Positions 11,937-21,691 of a DNA stretch of 64,000 nt are shown here, piece after piece. This DNA is from Salminus brasiliensis (lineage: Eukaryota; Chordata; Actinopteri; Characiformes; Bryconidae). Both the position numbers and the translations under genes were made by a program. The notes beneath the pieces are model-generated. The model searched no databases and was not told the DNA's origin. It worked only from the letters and a program-made list of their open reading frames with translations. Each line of letters starts with the position of its first letter. Within the stretch, counting starts at the first letter, position 1. The stretch lies in the NCBI RefSeq assembly GCF_030463535.1, contig NC_132878.1, positions 36,833,261 to 36,897,260 on the forward strand, written 5' to 3'.

Positions 11937-12434
11937 TTAAGCCTTTCCACCACGAATTACCCAGCATATGTTTATGAATGCATGTCTCCATAGTTGAAAT
12001 GAAAGGCGTACTATTGGTACTACCACTAACAGCATTACGCTCCAGGCCCTGAGTCTTTCCTGTTCCCTTTTCACAGTGGCCTTTCGCTTCTTCTCGGCAG
12101 CCCTCTGCTCCTTCTCGGCAGCCCTCCGCTGCTTCTCATGCTTTTTTTCCGCTGCCCTTCGCTCCCTTTCAGCCTTTTTCTCCGCGGCCACCTGTTCCCT
12201 CCTGGCTCGGATCTCCAAAGCCCATTTCTGGGGGCCCTTCCACCACGGAGTGCGCTTTCCACCACTGGGCGCGCTTTCCTGCAAGCCTGTCTGCTCACAC
12301 TCCGGCTGGCTGTCACCCCTCTCCAGATGGATGGCGCAGTCAGCCGGTCCATCATCTCCCAGCCTCTCCAGAGCGCTCTTTGCCCCGAGAGCCACAGTCG
12401 GCTCCATTGGGACCCTGCAGAGTTCTAGTTCCAT
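11937..12434 (-). CDS. Hypothetical ORF with charged coiled-coil segment
   Basis: A 165-residue frame starting at an ATG in good context (GCGGGATGG) at 12434. I do not recognise the N-terminal half (acidic, then Gly/Pro/Ser-rich, with TPWWKGPQKWALEIRARR). Residues of about 80-130 are a highly charged Ala/Glu/Lys/Arg helix with repeated RRAAEKK-type heptad-like units, predicted to be a coiled coil. The C-terminus is hydrophobic and could be read-through. A TATA-like and a CRE motif lie 70-90 bases upstream. No splice sites or homologues are evident. It may be a fragment of a mobile element or an exon of an unknown gene. The long open frames on the opposite strand are shadows. Confidence 0.3.
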   Translation of the reverse strand: MELELCRVPMEPTVALGAKSALERLGDDGPADCAIHLERGDSQPECEQTGLQESAPSGGKRTPWWKGPQKWALEIRARREQVAAEKKAERERRAAEKKHEKQRRAAEKEQRAAEKKRKATVKREQERLRAWSVMLLVVVPIVRLSFQLWRHAFINICWVIRGGKA

Positions 12435-12503
12435 CCCGCAGCTGTGCTGAGGTCACAATGCAGAGAAGCTGACCGCTCGACCGTATTTATGACCGCAGCT
12501 CCA

Positions 12504-12522
12504 TGACGTCATCCTATATAAA
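12504..12522. promoter_or_regulatory. CRE plus TATA-box-like promoter motif
   Basis: A perfect palindromic CRE, TGACGTCA (12504-12511), is followed three bases later by TATATAAA (12515-12522), then a GC-rich ACGCGCGGC. In plus orientation the order CRE-TATA suits a start near 12545-12550, toward the LINE-like block. In minus orientation the element sits upstream of the ORF that begins at 12434. The direction of use cannot be decided from sequence. Confidence 0.45.
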
Positions 12523-12659
12523 CGCGCGGCTGTAGTGCGAAATGTTCAGGAGTCAGTAGATACTGTAAAAAATAATGTACTGGATCTGCTTTACAAAATT
12601 AAGATCATCTGCATGCATTTTTAAACTGGACTAATTCTGAAGTCATCTCAACTAGATTT

Positions 12660-13135
12660 CTGTGAAGTGAATGTTATGAGGAAGGACTTCCGGTTCTGGA
12701 TGGAGGGGAAAGACGCTGGCGAGAGGGCTCCCAGATTAAGAGCTGATTAAACTTTATTTGTCGACTTTTTCTCCTTTTTTCTACGAAACGTGTCTCAGCT
12801 CTTTCTATTTGGACCTGTCTTCAGAAAATGAGCAGTTCAAGGAGCTCTAAACGTTAAGCGAGAGCGCAGACTCCGCAGTCCCAGTCCCGTCTCCGCATAT
12901 TGAAGATTCCTGAAGGCAGTGAAAACGACCCGCTCAAGTTCAGGGCAGGGCTGCTAATATAAGCGCTGGGCCCAGATGTCTTCCCTGCACCGCCCGAGTT
13001 GGAGAGAGCTCACCGATCTCCATCGTTCAGAAGCAGCCAGAACAACTCTCCACTCCGTTTCTGGTTTGCTTCTCCAGATTTCAACAGAAAGAGGCTCTAA
13101 TACGCTGGACCAGGAATCACGAGCTGCACAGCCTC
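12660..13135 (+). mobile_element. L1/Tx1-like LINE, 5' region and broken ORF1
   Basis: The block starts with a GC-rich leader (GAGGAAGGACTTCCGGTTCTGG). At 12828 an ATG opens MSSSRSSKR followed by a stop. From about 12890 one frame reads RLRILKIPEGSEND, then DVFPAPPELERAHRSPS, then PLRFWFASPDF. The pattern IPEGSE...FPxPPELERAHR is the RNA-binding part of L1-type ORF1 proteins. The coiled-coil that normally lies between is missing, and a TAA interrupts the frame near 12960, so the copy is deleted and dead. The reverse transcriptase half is absent: the copy ends at the CT microsatellite. Confidence 0.6.
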
Positions 13136-13137
13136 CT

Positions 13138-13163
13138 CCTCTCCTCTTTCTCTCTCTCTCTCC

Positions 13164-13205
<42 letters not shown>

Positions 13206-13206
13206 C

Positions 13207-13252
<46 letters not shown>
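13138..13252. repeat. (CT)n microsatellite
   Basis: Nearly pure CT with two CCCC/CCCTTT interruptions. It separates the LINE fragment from the retroviral env fragment, and probably marks the break between the two elements. Confidence 0.95.
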
Positions 13253-13277
13253 TTCTGTGTTGTAAAATACCCTTAGT

Positions 13278-13481
13278 TTACTCATCTTGAGAGAAAGGAC
13301 CAATCAACATAACTAACACAGAGTCCTGTCCACCCAACACCAAGAGTAACATACAGCAAGCAAAGTCTCCACAAACCCAGTAAACATCAGGAACTGAGAT
13401 TTCATTGTCTGTTAAAACAATCAATGGATGATTGGGCTGTATCAAGCAACTGAGTTCATTTGAGTGAGTGTCATAAGCATG
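13278..13481 (-). pseudogene. Endogenous retrovirus env fragment, distal part
   Basis: A minus-strand frame containing VPDVYWVCGD and IGPFSQDE resembles the segment of fish retroviral envelope surface proteins with a YW(V/I)CG motif. The fragment is about 65 residues long. It ends on one side at the TA where the Tc1 element begins (13482) and on the other near the CT microsatellite. No fusion peptide, transmembrane anchor or LTR follows, so the envelope gene is dead. The assignment rests on motif resemblance only. Confidence 0.5.
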
Positions 13482-13764
13482 TACAGTAGTGTTCAAAATA
13501 ATAGCAGTCCAATATGACTAACCAGATAATCACTGTTTTTGGTATAAATTATATTACCACATGACAAACAATGTACCAGTTGGCGCAGTAGATTCTTAGA
13601 AAGCCAACAGACTCAGCATTCATGATATGCATGCTCTTGAGTCTGTGTATTTGAATAATTAATTGAAAGGGGTGTGTTCAAAATAATAGCAGCATGGAGT
13701 TCAATTAGTGAGGTCAATCATTCTGTAAGGAAACAGGTGTGAATCAGGCAGCCCTTATTTAAGG

Positions 13765-14007
13765 GTGAAGCCAGCACATGCTGTACGTGCATTTCTCCTT
13801 GAAAGCCTAAGAAATATGGGTTGTTCGAGACATTGTTCAGAAGAACAGCGAACTTTGATTAAAACATTGATTGGAGAGGGTAAAACTTATAAAGAAGTGC
13901 AGACAATAATAGGCTGTTCAGCCAAAATGATATCCAATGCTTTAAAATGGAGAGCAAAACCAGAGAGACGTGGAAGAAAACGCATGACTACCATTCAAAT
14001 GGATTGA
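13765..14007 (+). pseudogene. Tc1-like transposase, N-terminal DNA-binding part
   Basis: An 80-residue frame with a helix-turn-helix region (CSEEQRTLIKTLIGEGKTYK, then VQTIIGCSAKMISNAL) and the basic stretch PERRGRKR before a TGA at 14005. This matches the paired-like DNA-binding domain of Tc1 transposases (a complete protein has about 340 residues), which recognises the terminal repeats. The methionine at about 13816 (MGCSRHCSEE) may be the original start and not the one at 13765. The protein is truncated here, and the remainder continues in another frame. Confidence 0.65.
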
Positions 14008-14149
14008 AGAATAACCAGAATGGCAATGGTTCAACCAATGATCAGCTCCAGGATGATCAAAGACAGTCTCAAGTTACCTGCGAGTACTGTGACAGTTAGA
14101 AGACACCTGTGTGAAGCTAATCTATCTAGCAAGAAGTCCCCGCAAAGTC

Positions 14150-14660
14150 CCACTGTCATGTACTGAAGCGGATGCAATTTGCCAAAGAACACCTCCACTG
14201 GCCTAAAGAGAAATGGAGAAACATATTGTGGACTGATAAAAGTAAAATTGTTCTTGTTGGGTCCAAGGGCCAGAGACAGTTTGTCAGATGACCCCCAAAC
14301 TCTGAATTCAAGCCACAGTACACTCTGAAGACAGTAAAGCATGGTGGTGCAAGCATCATGATATGGGCATGTTTCTCTTACTATGGTGCTGGGCCTATTT
14401 ACCGCATACCAGGGATCATGGACCAGTCTGCATATATCAGAATACTTGAACAGGTCATGTTGCCTTACGCGTAAGAGGAAATGCCCTTGAAATTGGTGTT
14501 TCAACAAGACAACAACCCTAAACACACCAGTAAACGAGCAAAATCTTGGTTCCAGTCCAACAAAATTGAGGTTATGGAGTGGCCAGCCCAATCCCCAGAC
14601 CTTAATCAGATAGAAAACTTGTGAGGTGACATCAAAGATTGCATTTCTGAAGCAAAACCA
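14150..14660 (+). pseudogene. Tc1-like transposase, DDE catalytic part, broken
   Basis: In the frame that runs through [15 protein letters not shown], the three catalytic positions are visible: Asp in WTDKSK (about 14230), Asp in [10 protein letters not shown] (about 14501) and Glu in PDLNQIENL (about 14612). Between them lies TVKHGGASIMIWACFS, the conserved Tc1 middle. In-frame stops occur after FVR (14290), after PYA (14474) and after IENL, so no active enzyme can be made. An uninterrupted antisense frame of 186 codons over this region is a shadow. Confidence 0.75.
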
Positions 14661-15056
14661 AGAAATGCAAATGGTGGGATGTAGTCAAAGCATCCTGGGC
14701 TGGAATACCAGTTGACAGGTGCCAGAAGTTGGTTGACTCTATGCAACACAGATGTGAAGCAGTTCTAAAAAACTGTGGTTATTCAACTAAATATTAGGTT
14801 AGAAATTCACAGGAATGCTAAATTAAAAATCCTAAAAAAAAAGACAGATTTTGAGTTTGTAAAGACAAATGCAGACACTGCTATTTTTTTGAACAGCCCA
14901 ATTGTCACTTTTTGTTATTTTCTGTAAAGTAGTTAAAAATTATATACATTTCTTCATATTTTGATTTGTAAAACAGTGCAATGTTTCCAATGCATGGAAA
15001 TAAAATTATTATAAACATTTTTTAAACACACTGCTATTATTTTGAACACAACTGTA

Positions 15057-15451
15057 CTGGAAGTAAAGACAGATATGTCTACCATCCAGATTCTTTCACA
15101 AGAACCTGTTACACACTCCTGTGCCAACCCTGGCATGGAAACAACAAGTAAAGATTGTGGAATCTAGCCAAGATGCCAATGAATGAGTTTGGTTACATGT
15201 AATAAAAGGTTGTGGCACAGGAGAGAAAATGCTCATGTTGTTTTATTTGGAGTAAAGTGCTTCACTATTGAAGTCATGGTACCATGAATTATTTTTGTAC
15301 ATTAAGCACCAAACTGGGCACAGGTCACGCAAGAATACAGTAAGATGAGTTAAAAGGAACAGGCCAAATCAGTGGTTGAGATCATTCTTACAGATACAAC
15401 ACAATTACCTTTGGTGAGGGAACGTGCTTTAAAAGAAACATAAGACATCCA
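15057..15451 (-). pseudogene. Duplicated fragment of retroviral env
   Basis: This is the env-side flank within duplication copy 1. It is almost identical to 16633-17015, which continues without a break into the rest of the env region at 17016. The frame is degenerate and carries stops. It is listed only to explain the sequence between the two Tc1 copies. Confidence 0.6.
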
Positions 15452-15460
15452 CTTATAAAA

Positions 15461-16632
15461 ACTTATAAAGAAGTGCAGACAATAATAGGCTGTTCAGCCA
15501 AAATGATATCCAATGCTTTAAAATGGAGAGCAAAACCAGAGAGACGTGGAAGAAAACGCATGACTACCATTCAAATGGATTGAAGAATAACCAGAATGGC
15601 AATGGTTCAACCAATGATCAGCTCCAGGATGATCAAAGACAGTCTCAAGTTACCTGCGAGTACTGTGACAGTTAGAAGACACCTGTGTGAAGCTAATCTA
15701 TCTAGCAAGAAGTCCCCGCAAAGTCCCACTGTCATGTACTGAAGCGGATGCAATTTGCCAAAGAACACCTCCACTGGCCTAAAGAGAAATGGAGAAACAT
15801 ATTGTGGACTGATAAAAGTAAAATTGTTCTTGTTGGGTCCAAGGGCCAGAGACAGTTTGTCAGATGACCCCCAAACTCTGAATTCAAGCCACAGTACACT
15901 CTGAAGACAGTAAAGCATGGTGGTGCAAGCATCATGATATGGGCATGTTTCTCTTACTATGGTGCTGGGCCTATTTACCGCATACCAGGGATCATGGACC
16001 AGTCTGCATATATCAGAATACTTGAACAGGTCATGTTGCCTTACGCGTAAGAGGAAATGCCCTTGAAATTGGTGTTTCAACAAGACAACAACCCTAAACA
16101 CACCAGTAAACGAGCAAAATCTTGGTTCCAGTCCAACAAAATTGAGGTTATGGAGTGGCCAGCCCAATCCCCAGACCTTAATCAGATAGAAAACTTGTGA
16201 GGTGACATCAAAGATTGCATTTCTGAAGCAAAACCAAGAAATGCAAATGGTGGGATGTAGTCAAAGCATCCTGGGCTGGAATACCAGTTGACAGGTGCCA
16301 GAAGTTGGTTGACTCTATGCAACACAGATGTGAAGCAGTTCTAAAAAACTGTGGTTATTCAACTAAATATTAGGTTAGTAATTCACAGGAATGCTAAATT
16401 AAAAATCCTAAAAAAAAGACAGATTTTGAGTTTGTAAAGACGAATGCAGACACTGCTATTTTTTTTTAACAGCCAAATTTTCACTTTTTGTTATTTTCTG
16501 TAAAGTAGTTAAAAATTATATACATTTCTTCATATTTTGATTTGTAAAACAGTGCAATGTTTCCAATGCATGGAAATAAAATTATTATAAAATTTTTTTA
16601 AACACACTGCTATTATTTTGAACACAACTGTA
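15461..16632 (+). mobile_element. Partial duplicate of the Tc1 element
   Basis: This is the part of the Tc1 element lying inside duplication copy 2. It lacks the left inverted repeat and the transposase start, but keeps the broken catalytic region and the right inverted repeat ending AACACAACTGTA at 16632. Without a left end it cannot be mobilised as a unit. It carries the same stops as the first copy, showing that the transposase was already dead when the duplication occurred. Confidence 0.88.
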
Positions 16633-17602
16633 CTGGAAGTAAAGACAGATATGTCTACCATCCAGATTCTTTCACAAGAACCTGTTACACACTCCTGTGC
16701 CAACCCTGGCAGTAAAGATTGTGGAATCTAGCCAAGATGCCAATGAATGAGTTTGGTTACATGTAATAAAAGGTTGTGGCACAGGAGAGAAAATGCTCAT
16801 GTTGTTGTATTTGGAGTAAAGTGCTTCACTATTGAAGTCATGGTACCATGAATTATTTTTGTACATTAAGCACCAAACTGGGCACAGGTCACGCAAGAAT
16901 ACAGTAAGATGAGTTAAAAGGAACAGGCCAAATCAGTGGTTGAGATCGTTCTTACAGATACAACACAATTACCTTTGGTGAGGGAACGTGCTTTAAAAGA
17001 AACATAAGACATCCAGACATTATTACTTGTTACAGAGACATTTGTGTTGGACCGTATCTTGAAGGTGGTTAACAGATCAAACAAAATCGAGCTGATGCTT
17101 CTCCTGGAATGAACTGGAGCAGAGACAAGAGACTGGTTAGAGTGGCTGCAGTCATTTGGAGGCAAAACCACCAGCCTCGCAGATTTCTGAAATGACAAGA
17201 GCAATTGGATGACAACTATGTCAGTGAGAAATCCAGGTTTAAGAGAGTTCCTCTGAGACTGCAAAGTCCGGGCAGACGAAAAGGATGCCAAGGCATCCTA
17301 CGCTGGGTTGGCATTGCGATACAATGCAGCAGGAGGTGGTGCTGATGGTTAGTAAATGCGTGGCACCATATCTCACACCACGTACCATCATCTGTCTGCC
17401 AACGTTCGACCATTACTGTCTGCTCTAAAGAATCATTGTCTTGTGTTGGTCTCCATGTTAAGCTAGTGGAAGATTTCTTATCATTTTTTTTAACGACTGT
17501 TATGTTCAGCCATGTTTGTTGCTCTGGTGAGAAGCTTCTTTTGTGTTGAGACTCTGGGTTAACTCTCACTGGTAAGACAAAGGTCAGGATTAAAACACCC
17601 AA
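16633..17602 (-). pseudogene. Endogenous retrovirus env, N-terminal region
   Basis: Two overlapping minus-strand frames (17602-17216 and 17291-16914) together cover the start of an envelope gene. The first begins with a hydrophobic, signal-peptide-like stretch (MGVLILTFVLPVRV) followed by WLNITVV and TWCEIWCHAF. The second contains NNVWMSYVSFKARSLTKGNC, the kind of Asn/Cys motif seen in fish retroviral surface proteins. The frame changes around 17216-17291, and further stops follow, so the gene is broken. No longer reading is proposed. Confidence 0.5.
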
Positions 17603-17889
17603 TCCTCCAAAAAAACAAACATGACAAGAGAGGCAAAAGAGTCACTGTGTCCTAACTGATCACGTCTCAACCCTCAATTATGTTATATCCAAAAATGATG
17701 AGGGCCCCTAATTAAGACCCAACCCAGTTTCACCAGGATGTGTGAGAGAGGGACTACTGAGGAAGTGAGCAGATGTGTGTGTAACGTTACCTAATTGCTG
17801 TCTGACTCTGCAGATTGTTGATGCTGTCTGGTCATTCTTCTATTAAGTGGTCTGGAAAGCCCACTTGGTCCTGTCTGGTCACTCATGTC

Positions 17890-18530
17890 GCATACTGATG
17901 TGGCCTGCACAGGATCAGTAACTTCTTGCTCTGTAGTGGGTCTGTTCCACTGGTTGTGTCAGGTCAGGTGCTCTGGAACAATGATGAAGTGATATCAGTG
18001 AGGGCGTCACTCTACTTTCAGAGCAGTAGGAGTTGGACCTGAAATGGACCTTTACATCTTGGCGTGCTCCACTTTCTTTAAAATGTTTTGATGTACACGT
18101 CACCTGGTAACACTTCTCTAATGGAATCATGTAAGCTCTCTCCTGTCCATGGTTGCACCCTCTACATCTTTATAGATTGAGATGGCCACAGGCTATATCA
18201 AAGGTGTTTGGTTCACTGAGATATGAAACTGAAATAGGCCGTCCTGTCATCATGTGTGTTGCAATTAGTGGTGCTTCTCTTGGCCATTAAAGCTAAAAGT
18301 AATGCATCTAGCCAATTGATCTTTTCTCCACTATTCATGATTATTTTAGCAATTTTGTCATTTGCAACATACCATTGTATCTCTCTACAAGGCCCTGACT
18401 TTGAGGACACATGCTAATCGTAATGTATACTAAAGTAAGGTAGAGAATTGTAGTGTTACTGACGTGAGGCCCGTTATCAGAACAGATTTTGTCCGGAATC
18501 CCAAATCTCGTAATCACGTCTTGTGATTAC
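17890..18530 (-). pseudogene. Endogenous retrovirus integrase, broken
   Basis: On the minus strand, from about 18520 downward, the sequence reads a PDKICSDNGPH motif (catalytic Asp of the DDE core in SDNG). It is followed in the 18410-18213 frame by IAKIIMNSGEKINWLDALL and ALMAKRSTTN, typical of the end of a retroviral integrase core. The DNA-binding C-terminal domain follows in a shifted frame around 18060, recognised by GPFQV. At least two frameshifts and several stops are present. The 5' part of pol is absent: sequence above 18530 is not retroviral by eye. The env remains follow downstream, in normal pol-env order. Confidence 0.65.
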
Positions 18531-19400
18531 CTCTTTCTTGTCCCTTCCTTGGTTTCAGGCTTGGCTTCAGGCAGTTATCTCCCTTTATTATTTCATTGGT
18601 GTTTGATCATGTGAAGACATGTTGTTCTCAAATCCTCACCCAGTCACAGATTACATGAATTGCATTAGATAAAGCTACTGCATGTCAATCAGCATTCTGT
18701 ATAATAGGTCCCTGTCATGTAGAATGTAATATATGACTGGAGTATACCACATGCACAAAACTTTTCTCTTCTGCTAGGTCTAGATCATATCACTTGGTCA
18801 GCAACCATATCCTAAAGCCTAGATGTTGAGGCCTAGATCATACACACTCAGTGCAGCACACACACTAACAAGCTTTAGCCCCAATTCATCTATAATATTG
18901 TTATATTAATAACGCCCTAAATCAAAGAGTTTTAATACTGTTAAATCTGTTTTATTACTGATTCTCAGTCACTTTATTCCCTCATTGAACGCAAGATATA
19001 TATATATTTTTTAAATATATTTAGGATTCAGGATTTTTTTCTTTGCTCTGAGTTAGACAAACATTTGAACAGTTAAGACATACAAACATTTATCATTTAC
19101 CCCTTTCCTTGTGTACACAGCACTTTCTCGAACTACTTGTGCATGCTCTTCAGACTCTTAAGCTCCATTTCTGTCACATTTCTCTGTCTGGGTGCTCCTT
19201 TTTCATGAAAAGCCTTTATAGATAGATAAATAGATAAATCACACGTTATTGTCAGACCAAAGATCTGAAATTTGTCTCGCACAAGAGCAATAGCTCTGTT
19301 AGAACACAATACATTAACATCACAACACATACAAATACAACATTATACAACATATAATTACTTGCGTTATACCACCTTTGGTAATTATGGATTAAGCTTC
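18531..19400. other. Intergenic, no gene recognised
   Basis: AT-rich, with a short GATA-type run near 19217. No coding frame or repeat family that I can support. Confidence 0.4.
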
Positions 19401-19404
19401 TTGT

Positions 19405-19501
19405 TTAATTTACGGATTGACTGATTACCCTCTCTGCTCCCCGGGCGCTGGAGTTGGCTGCCCACCGCTCTGGGTGTGTGTGTACTCACTGCCCCTAGTT
19501 C

Positions 19502-19533
<32 letters not shown>

Positions 19534-19600
19534 TCACTACCACAGATGGGTTAAATGCGGACGACACATTTCGCTGTACAGTGACAAATACTTGCACCTC
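19405..19600. repeat. SINE-tail-like repeat with (GT)n
   Basis: The block CCCCGGGCGCTGG, GGCTGCCCACCGCTC, TGTGTGTGTACTCACTGCCCCTAGTTCACTAG, (GT)n at 19503-19532, then TTCACTACCACAGATGGGTTAAATGCGGA is a diverged copy of a high-copy fish retroposon body, which characteristically contains an internal GT run and the ATGGGTTAAATGC phrase. The family name is uncertain. Confidence 0.6.
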
Positions 19601-19682
19601 TTTTTTACTGCTCTCTGGGAGCAAACTACTATAAGGAACGCAGTAGCAATCCTATCGTAAATAACGTACAAATTGAACCCAT

Positions 19683-19683
<1 letters not shown>

Positions 19684-19741
<58 letters not shown>
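19684..19741. repeat. (TA)n microsatellite
   Basis: An uninterrupted run of about 28 TA units. Reading frames across it are artefacts. Confidence 0.95.
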
Positions 19742-21110
19742 GTATGCAATTTGATCAATTTGTACATTAATTTGTACACGGGTTGACATACAGAACTGCC
19801 ATGCTCATGGCTCGGGAACAGCTGCGGCCCAGCTCCAATAGCGCAGATCCTGCCTCTCATCCCCATTGAGTCATTTTTGGCACATGCATCTTCGTGTCAG
19901 TTGCAACATGTCAAGCATAAGCGTAGCTTTACTGGGACGATGCTGGAATGATCAAGGGCTGAGAAATTCCTGATCTGTTAGCAATCTTGCAACATCCAAG
20001 TCGGACTGTTCCAGTATCCACGAAGCCAAACACAGTCAGCACTTGTACAGGTACTGGAACAGCGTGGGATCTGCTGGACTCCCTTCTCAAAGCTCTCTCT
20101 ATAATGTTGCAGAAATACAAAAGAATGGATCTCAATAGTCAGAAGTCAACTGATCAGTGAGTGATCACTCTCAGCTCACACTCTATAAGGTCAGATTTCT
20201 GTCATGACCCTAGACCGGTGATCCCCAACTTCACTCATATAGGCTCCCCTCCTTGCTTATTTTCTAGTTATCTTTGCTTTAGCTCAGCTTTTGCACAGTT
20301 CCTCCAACTCTGATTTTAGAATAAGCTGATGAGTTCGGCCACTTGTGAACTTGCATCAGACATATCAGCAAACAGTAAATAAATTCATGCACTTTACTCA
20401 CCTAAGTAAATGTTTTGTAGGAGAGCTATGTGTCTAGATTAGTGTACAAAAGTCACTTGATTTCGAAAAAAAAAAATATTTAGATAATTATGTTTTTGTT
20501 TAATTAGATGCGATTACCGCTAGATTTCAGCTTAAAAGCACATATTAAAACTTTTTTAAAACTATTTTTTTGTTAGTAAAATGATTATATATTATATGTC
20601 TTCCATTTTCAGTGACACAAAGTATGTAATGCTGTGTTTTTTTTTTACTTTAAACAGTAAAAACATTATTTTTTTTAAAAAGGCAAAACTTTATTAAAAC
20701 AGCAAAACATAAAAAATTATGACATTAAATTATAAATTTGTATTCAATATTAATTAACACCACACATACAAATTAATTAATCCTTTCATTCATAATTTGA
20801 GAGAGGGCATGATGTGGGCATGGGTCCTCCGGCACTGAAGCAAGGGATATTTGGCTTTCGGATAAAATTTATGGAAAACGTAGAAAGTTCACCCTACAGT
20901 GATATTATACCATTAAAGTAGGGCATTTAAGTAGAAGCATGCAGTGATTTCCTCATCTCAAACAGTTTATTAAAACAAAAGCCAACAAAAGTGGCAGATA
21001 TACCCCAACAAAAAAGGGGGTAAAGGTTAGAGAGCATTTTAGTGCATTTTAGTTACTTTTTGTGAGTAGTGTCATTAAGAGACTTTGTTCACTGCAATTA
21101 CATTTCATTT
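19742..21110. other. Intergenic, AT-rich, no gene recognised
   Basis: Poly-A/T rich DNA (especially 20460-20780) with no plausible coding frame. Nothing can be assigned apart from a possible repeat phrase near 20215 (CCGGTGATCCCCAACTTCACTC). Confidence 0.45.
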
Positions 21111-21330
21111 CATTTCATTCATTTCATTTACGGCATTTAGCTGACGCTCTTATCCAGAGCGACTTACAAGGTTACTTGTATTACAGAGGTGGGCCAATGT
21201 AGTGTTGGGAGTCTTGCCCAGGGACTCTTATTGGTTTAGTGCAGCATAGTTACCCAGACTGGGAACTGAACCTCAGTCTCCAACTTGGTGTAGTAGCTCA
21301 ATGGCAGGTAGAGGTGTTGTGCCACACCAA
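21110..21330. repeat. Fish dispersed repeat with GACGCTCTTATCC core
   Basis: TTTACGGCATTTAGCTGACGCTCTTATCCAGAGCGACTTAC is the hallmark core of a repeat found throughout ray-finned fish. It is preceded by four CATTT units (about 21103-21128) and followed by AGAGGTGGGCCAATGTAGTGTTGGGAGTCTTGCCCAGGGACTCTTATTGG and CTGGGAACTGAACCTCAGTCTCC. The latter contains a B-box-like phrase on one strand, suggesting a tRNA-related SINE. Confidence 0.65.
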
Positions 21331-21691
21331 CCACATTTAGATTGCAATCAACCACTCTTCCTACTACTAAACACTGACTTTAAGAAACTCATCTTTTTAA
21401 TGGACAGCTACTTTTGGTTTGTGTCATGGGTGCATCTCTGTCCCCTCCCTCATCTGGCTGCCTCGCCTTTCTACCTTACTTTCTCCCTGTCAGAAATAAT
21501 CTTTAGATCCTGAACACCTACAGATAAGGCAAAAGGTAAAACTACACTGAAAAGGTAAGATATAAACTAAAAGCTCCTGAAACATTAACTGAATCTCTAA
21601 CTGAACATTGAAGTCACCGGTCCTCGGTGCCAGAGCTTTTCTCTTTTCACCTGCAGGTTGAAAACATTTCGATTTTCATTAATTTCACATT

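Larger units (their letters stand above)
13482..15056 (+). mobile_element. Tc1-like DNA transposon, complete ends, dead transposase
   Basis: The ends are inverted repeats: TACAGTAGTGTTCAAAATAATAGCAG at 13482 and its near-perfect complement ending ...TTGAACACAACTGTA at 15056, with TA at each border as in Tc1/mariner insertions. The inside carries a plus-strand transposase broken by frameshifts: the DNA-binding part is at 13765-14007, and the DDE catalytic region is in another frame at 14150-14640. The length of 1575 bp is normal for the family. The right flank (15057 on) and left flank (up to 13481) both read as retroviral env, so the element inserted into the endogenous retrovirus. Confidence 0.85.
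13885..17015. repeat. Tandem duplication, 1.57-kb unit, two copies
   Basis: Copy 1 (about 13885-15451) and copy 2 (about 15461-17015) are nearly identical over their whole length. The unit begins inside the Tc1 transposase at ACTTATAAAGAAGTGCAG and ends in retroviral env at AAACATAAGACATCC. Visible differences are few: a 12-bp deletion in copy 2 near 16710 (CTGGCAGTAAAG versus CTGGCATGGAAACAAC...), a CAAATGC/CGAATGC change near 16441, and small poly-T and poly-A length changes. The junction is CTTATAAAAACTTATAAAG, a short direct repeat that could have mediated the event. Confidence 0.92.
13270..18530 (-). mobile_element. Decayed endogenous retrovirus (integrase and env), interrupted
   Basis: Minus-strand retroviral remains in genome order: integrase core and C-terminal domain (about 18530 down to 17890), an env N-terminal region (about 17602 down to 16640, with a partial duplicate at 15451-15057), and an env segment beyond the Tc1 insertion (13481-13270). 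Frames are broken by several frameshifts and stops. No gag, protease, reverse transcriptase or paired LTR is recognised, so the provirus is truncated on both sides. The integrase GPF-type C-terminal motif and env style suggest a gamma/epsilon-like fish retrovirus; this grouping is inference. Confidence 0.65.

Noticed and set aside
12076..12450. 124-codon plus-strand ORF
   Set aside because: Shadow of the charged minus-strand frame; composition (Ser/Phe/Ala/Cys-rich) is the expected complement.
14031..14591. 186-codon minus-strand ORF, found again unchanged at 15607-16167
   Set aside because: It is antisense to the Tc1 transposase catalytic region, and its repetition follows from the tandem duplication, not from selection.
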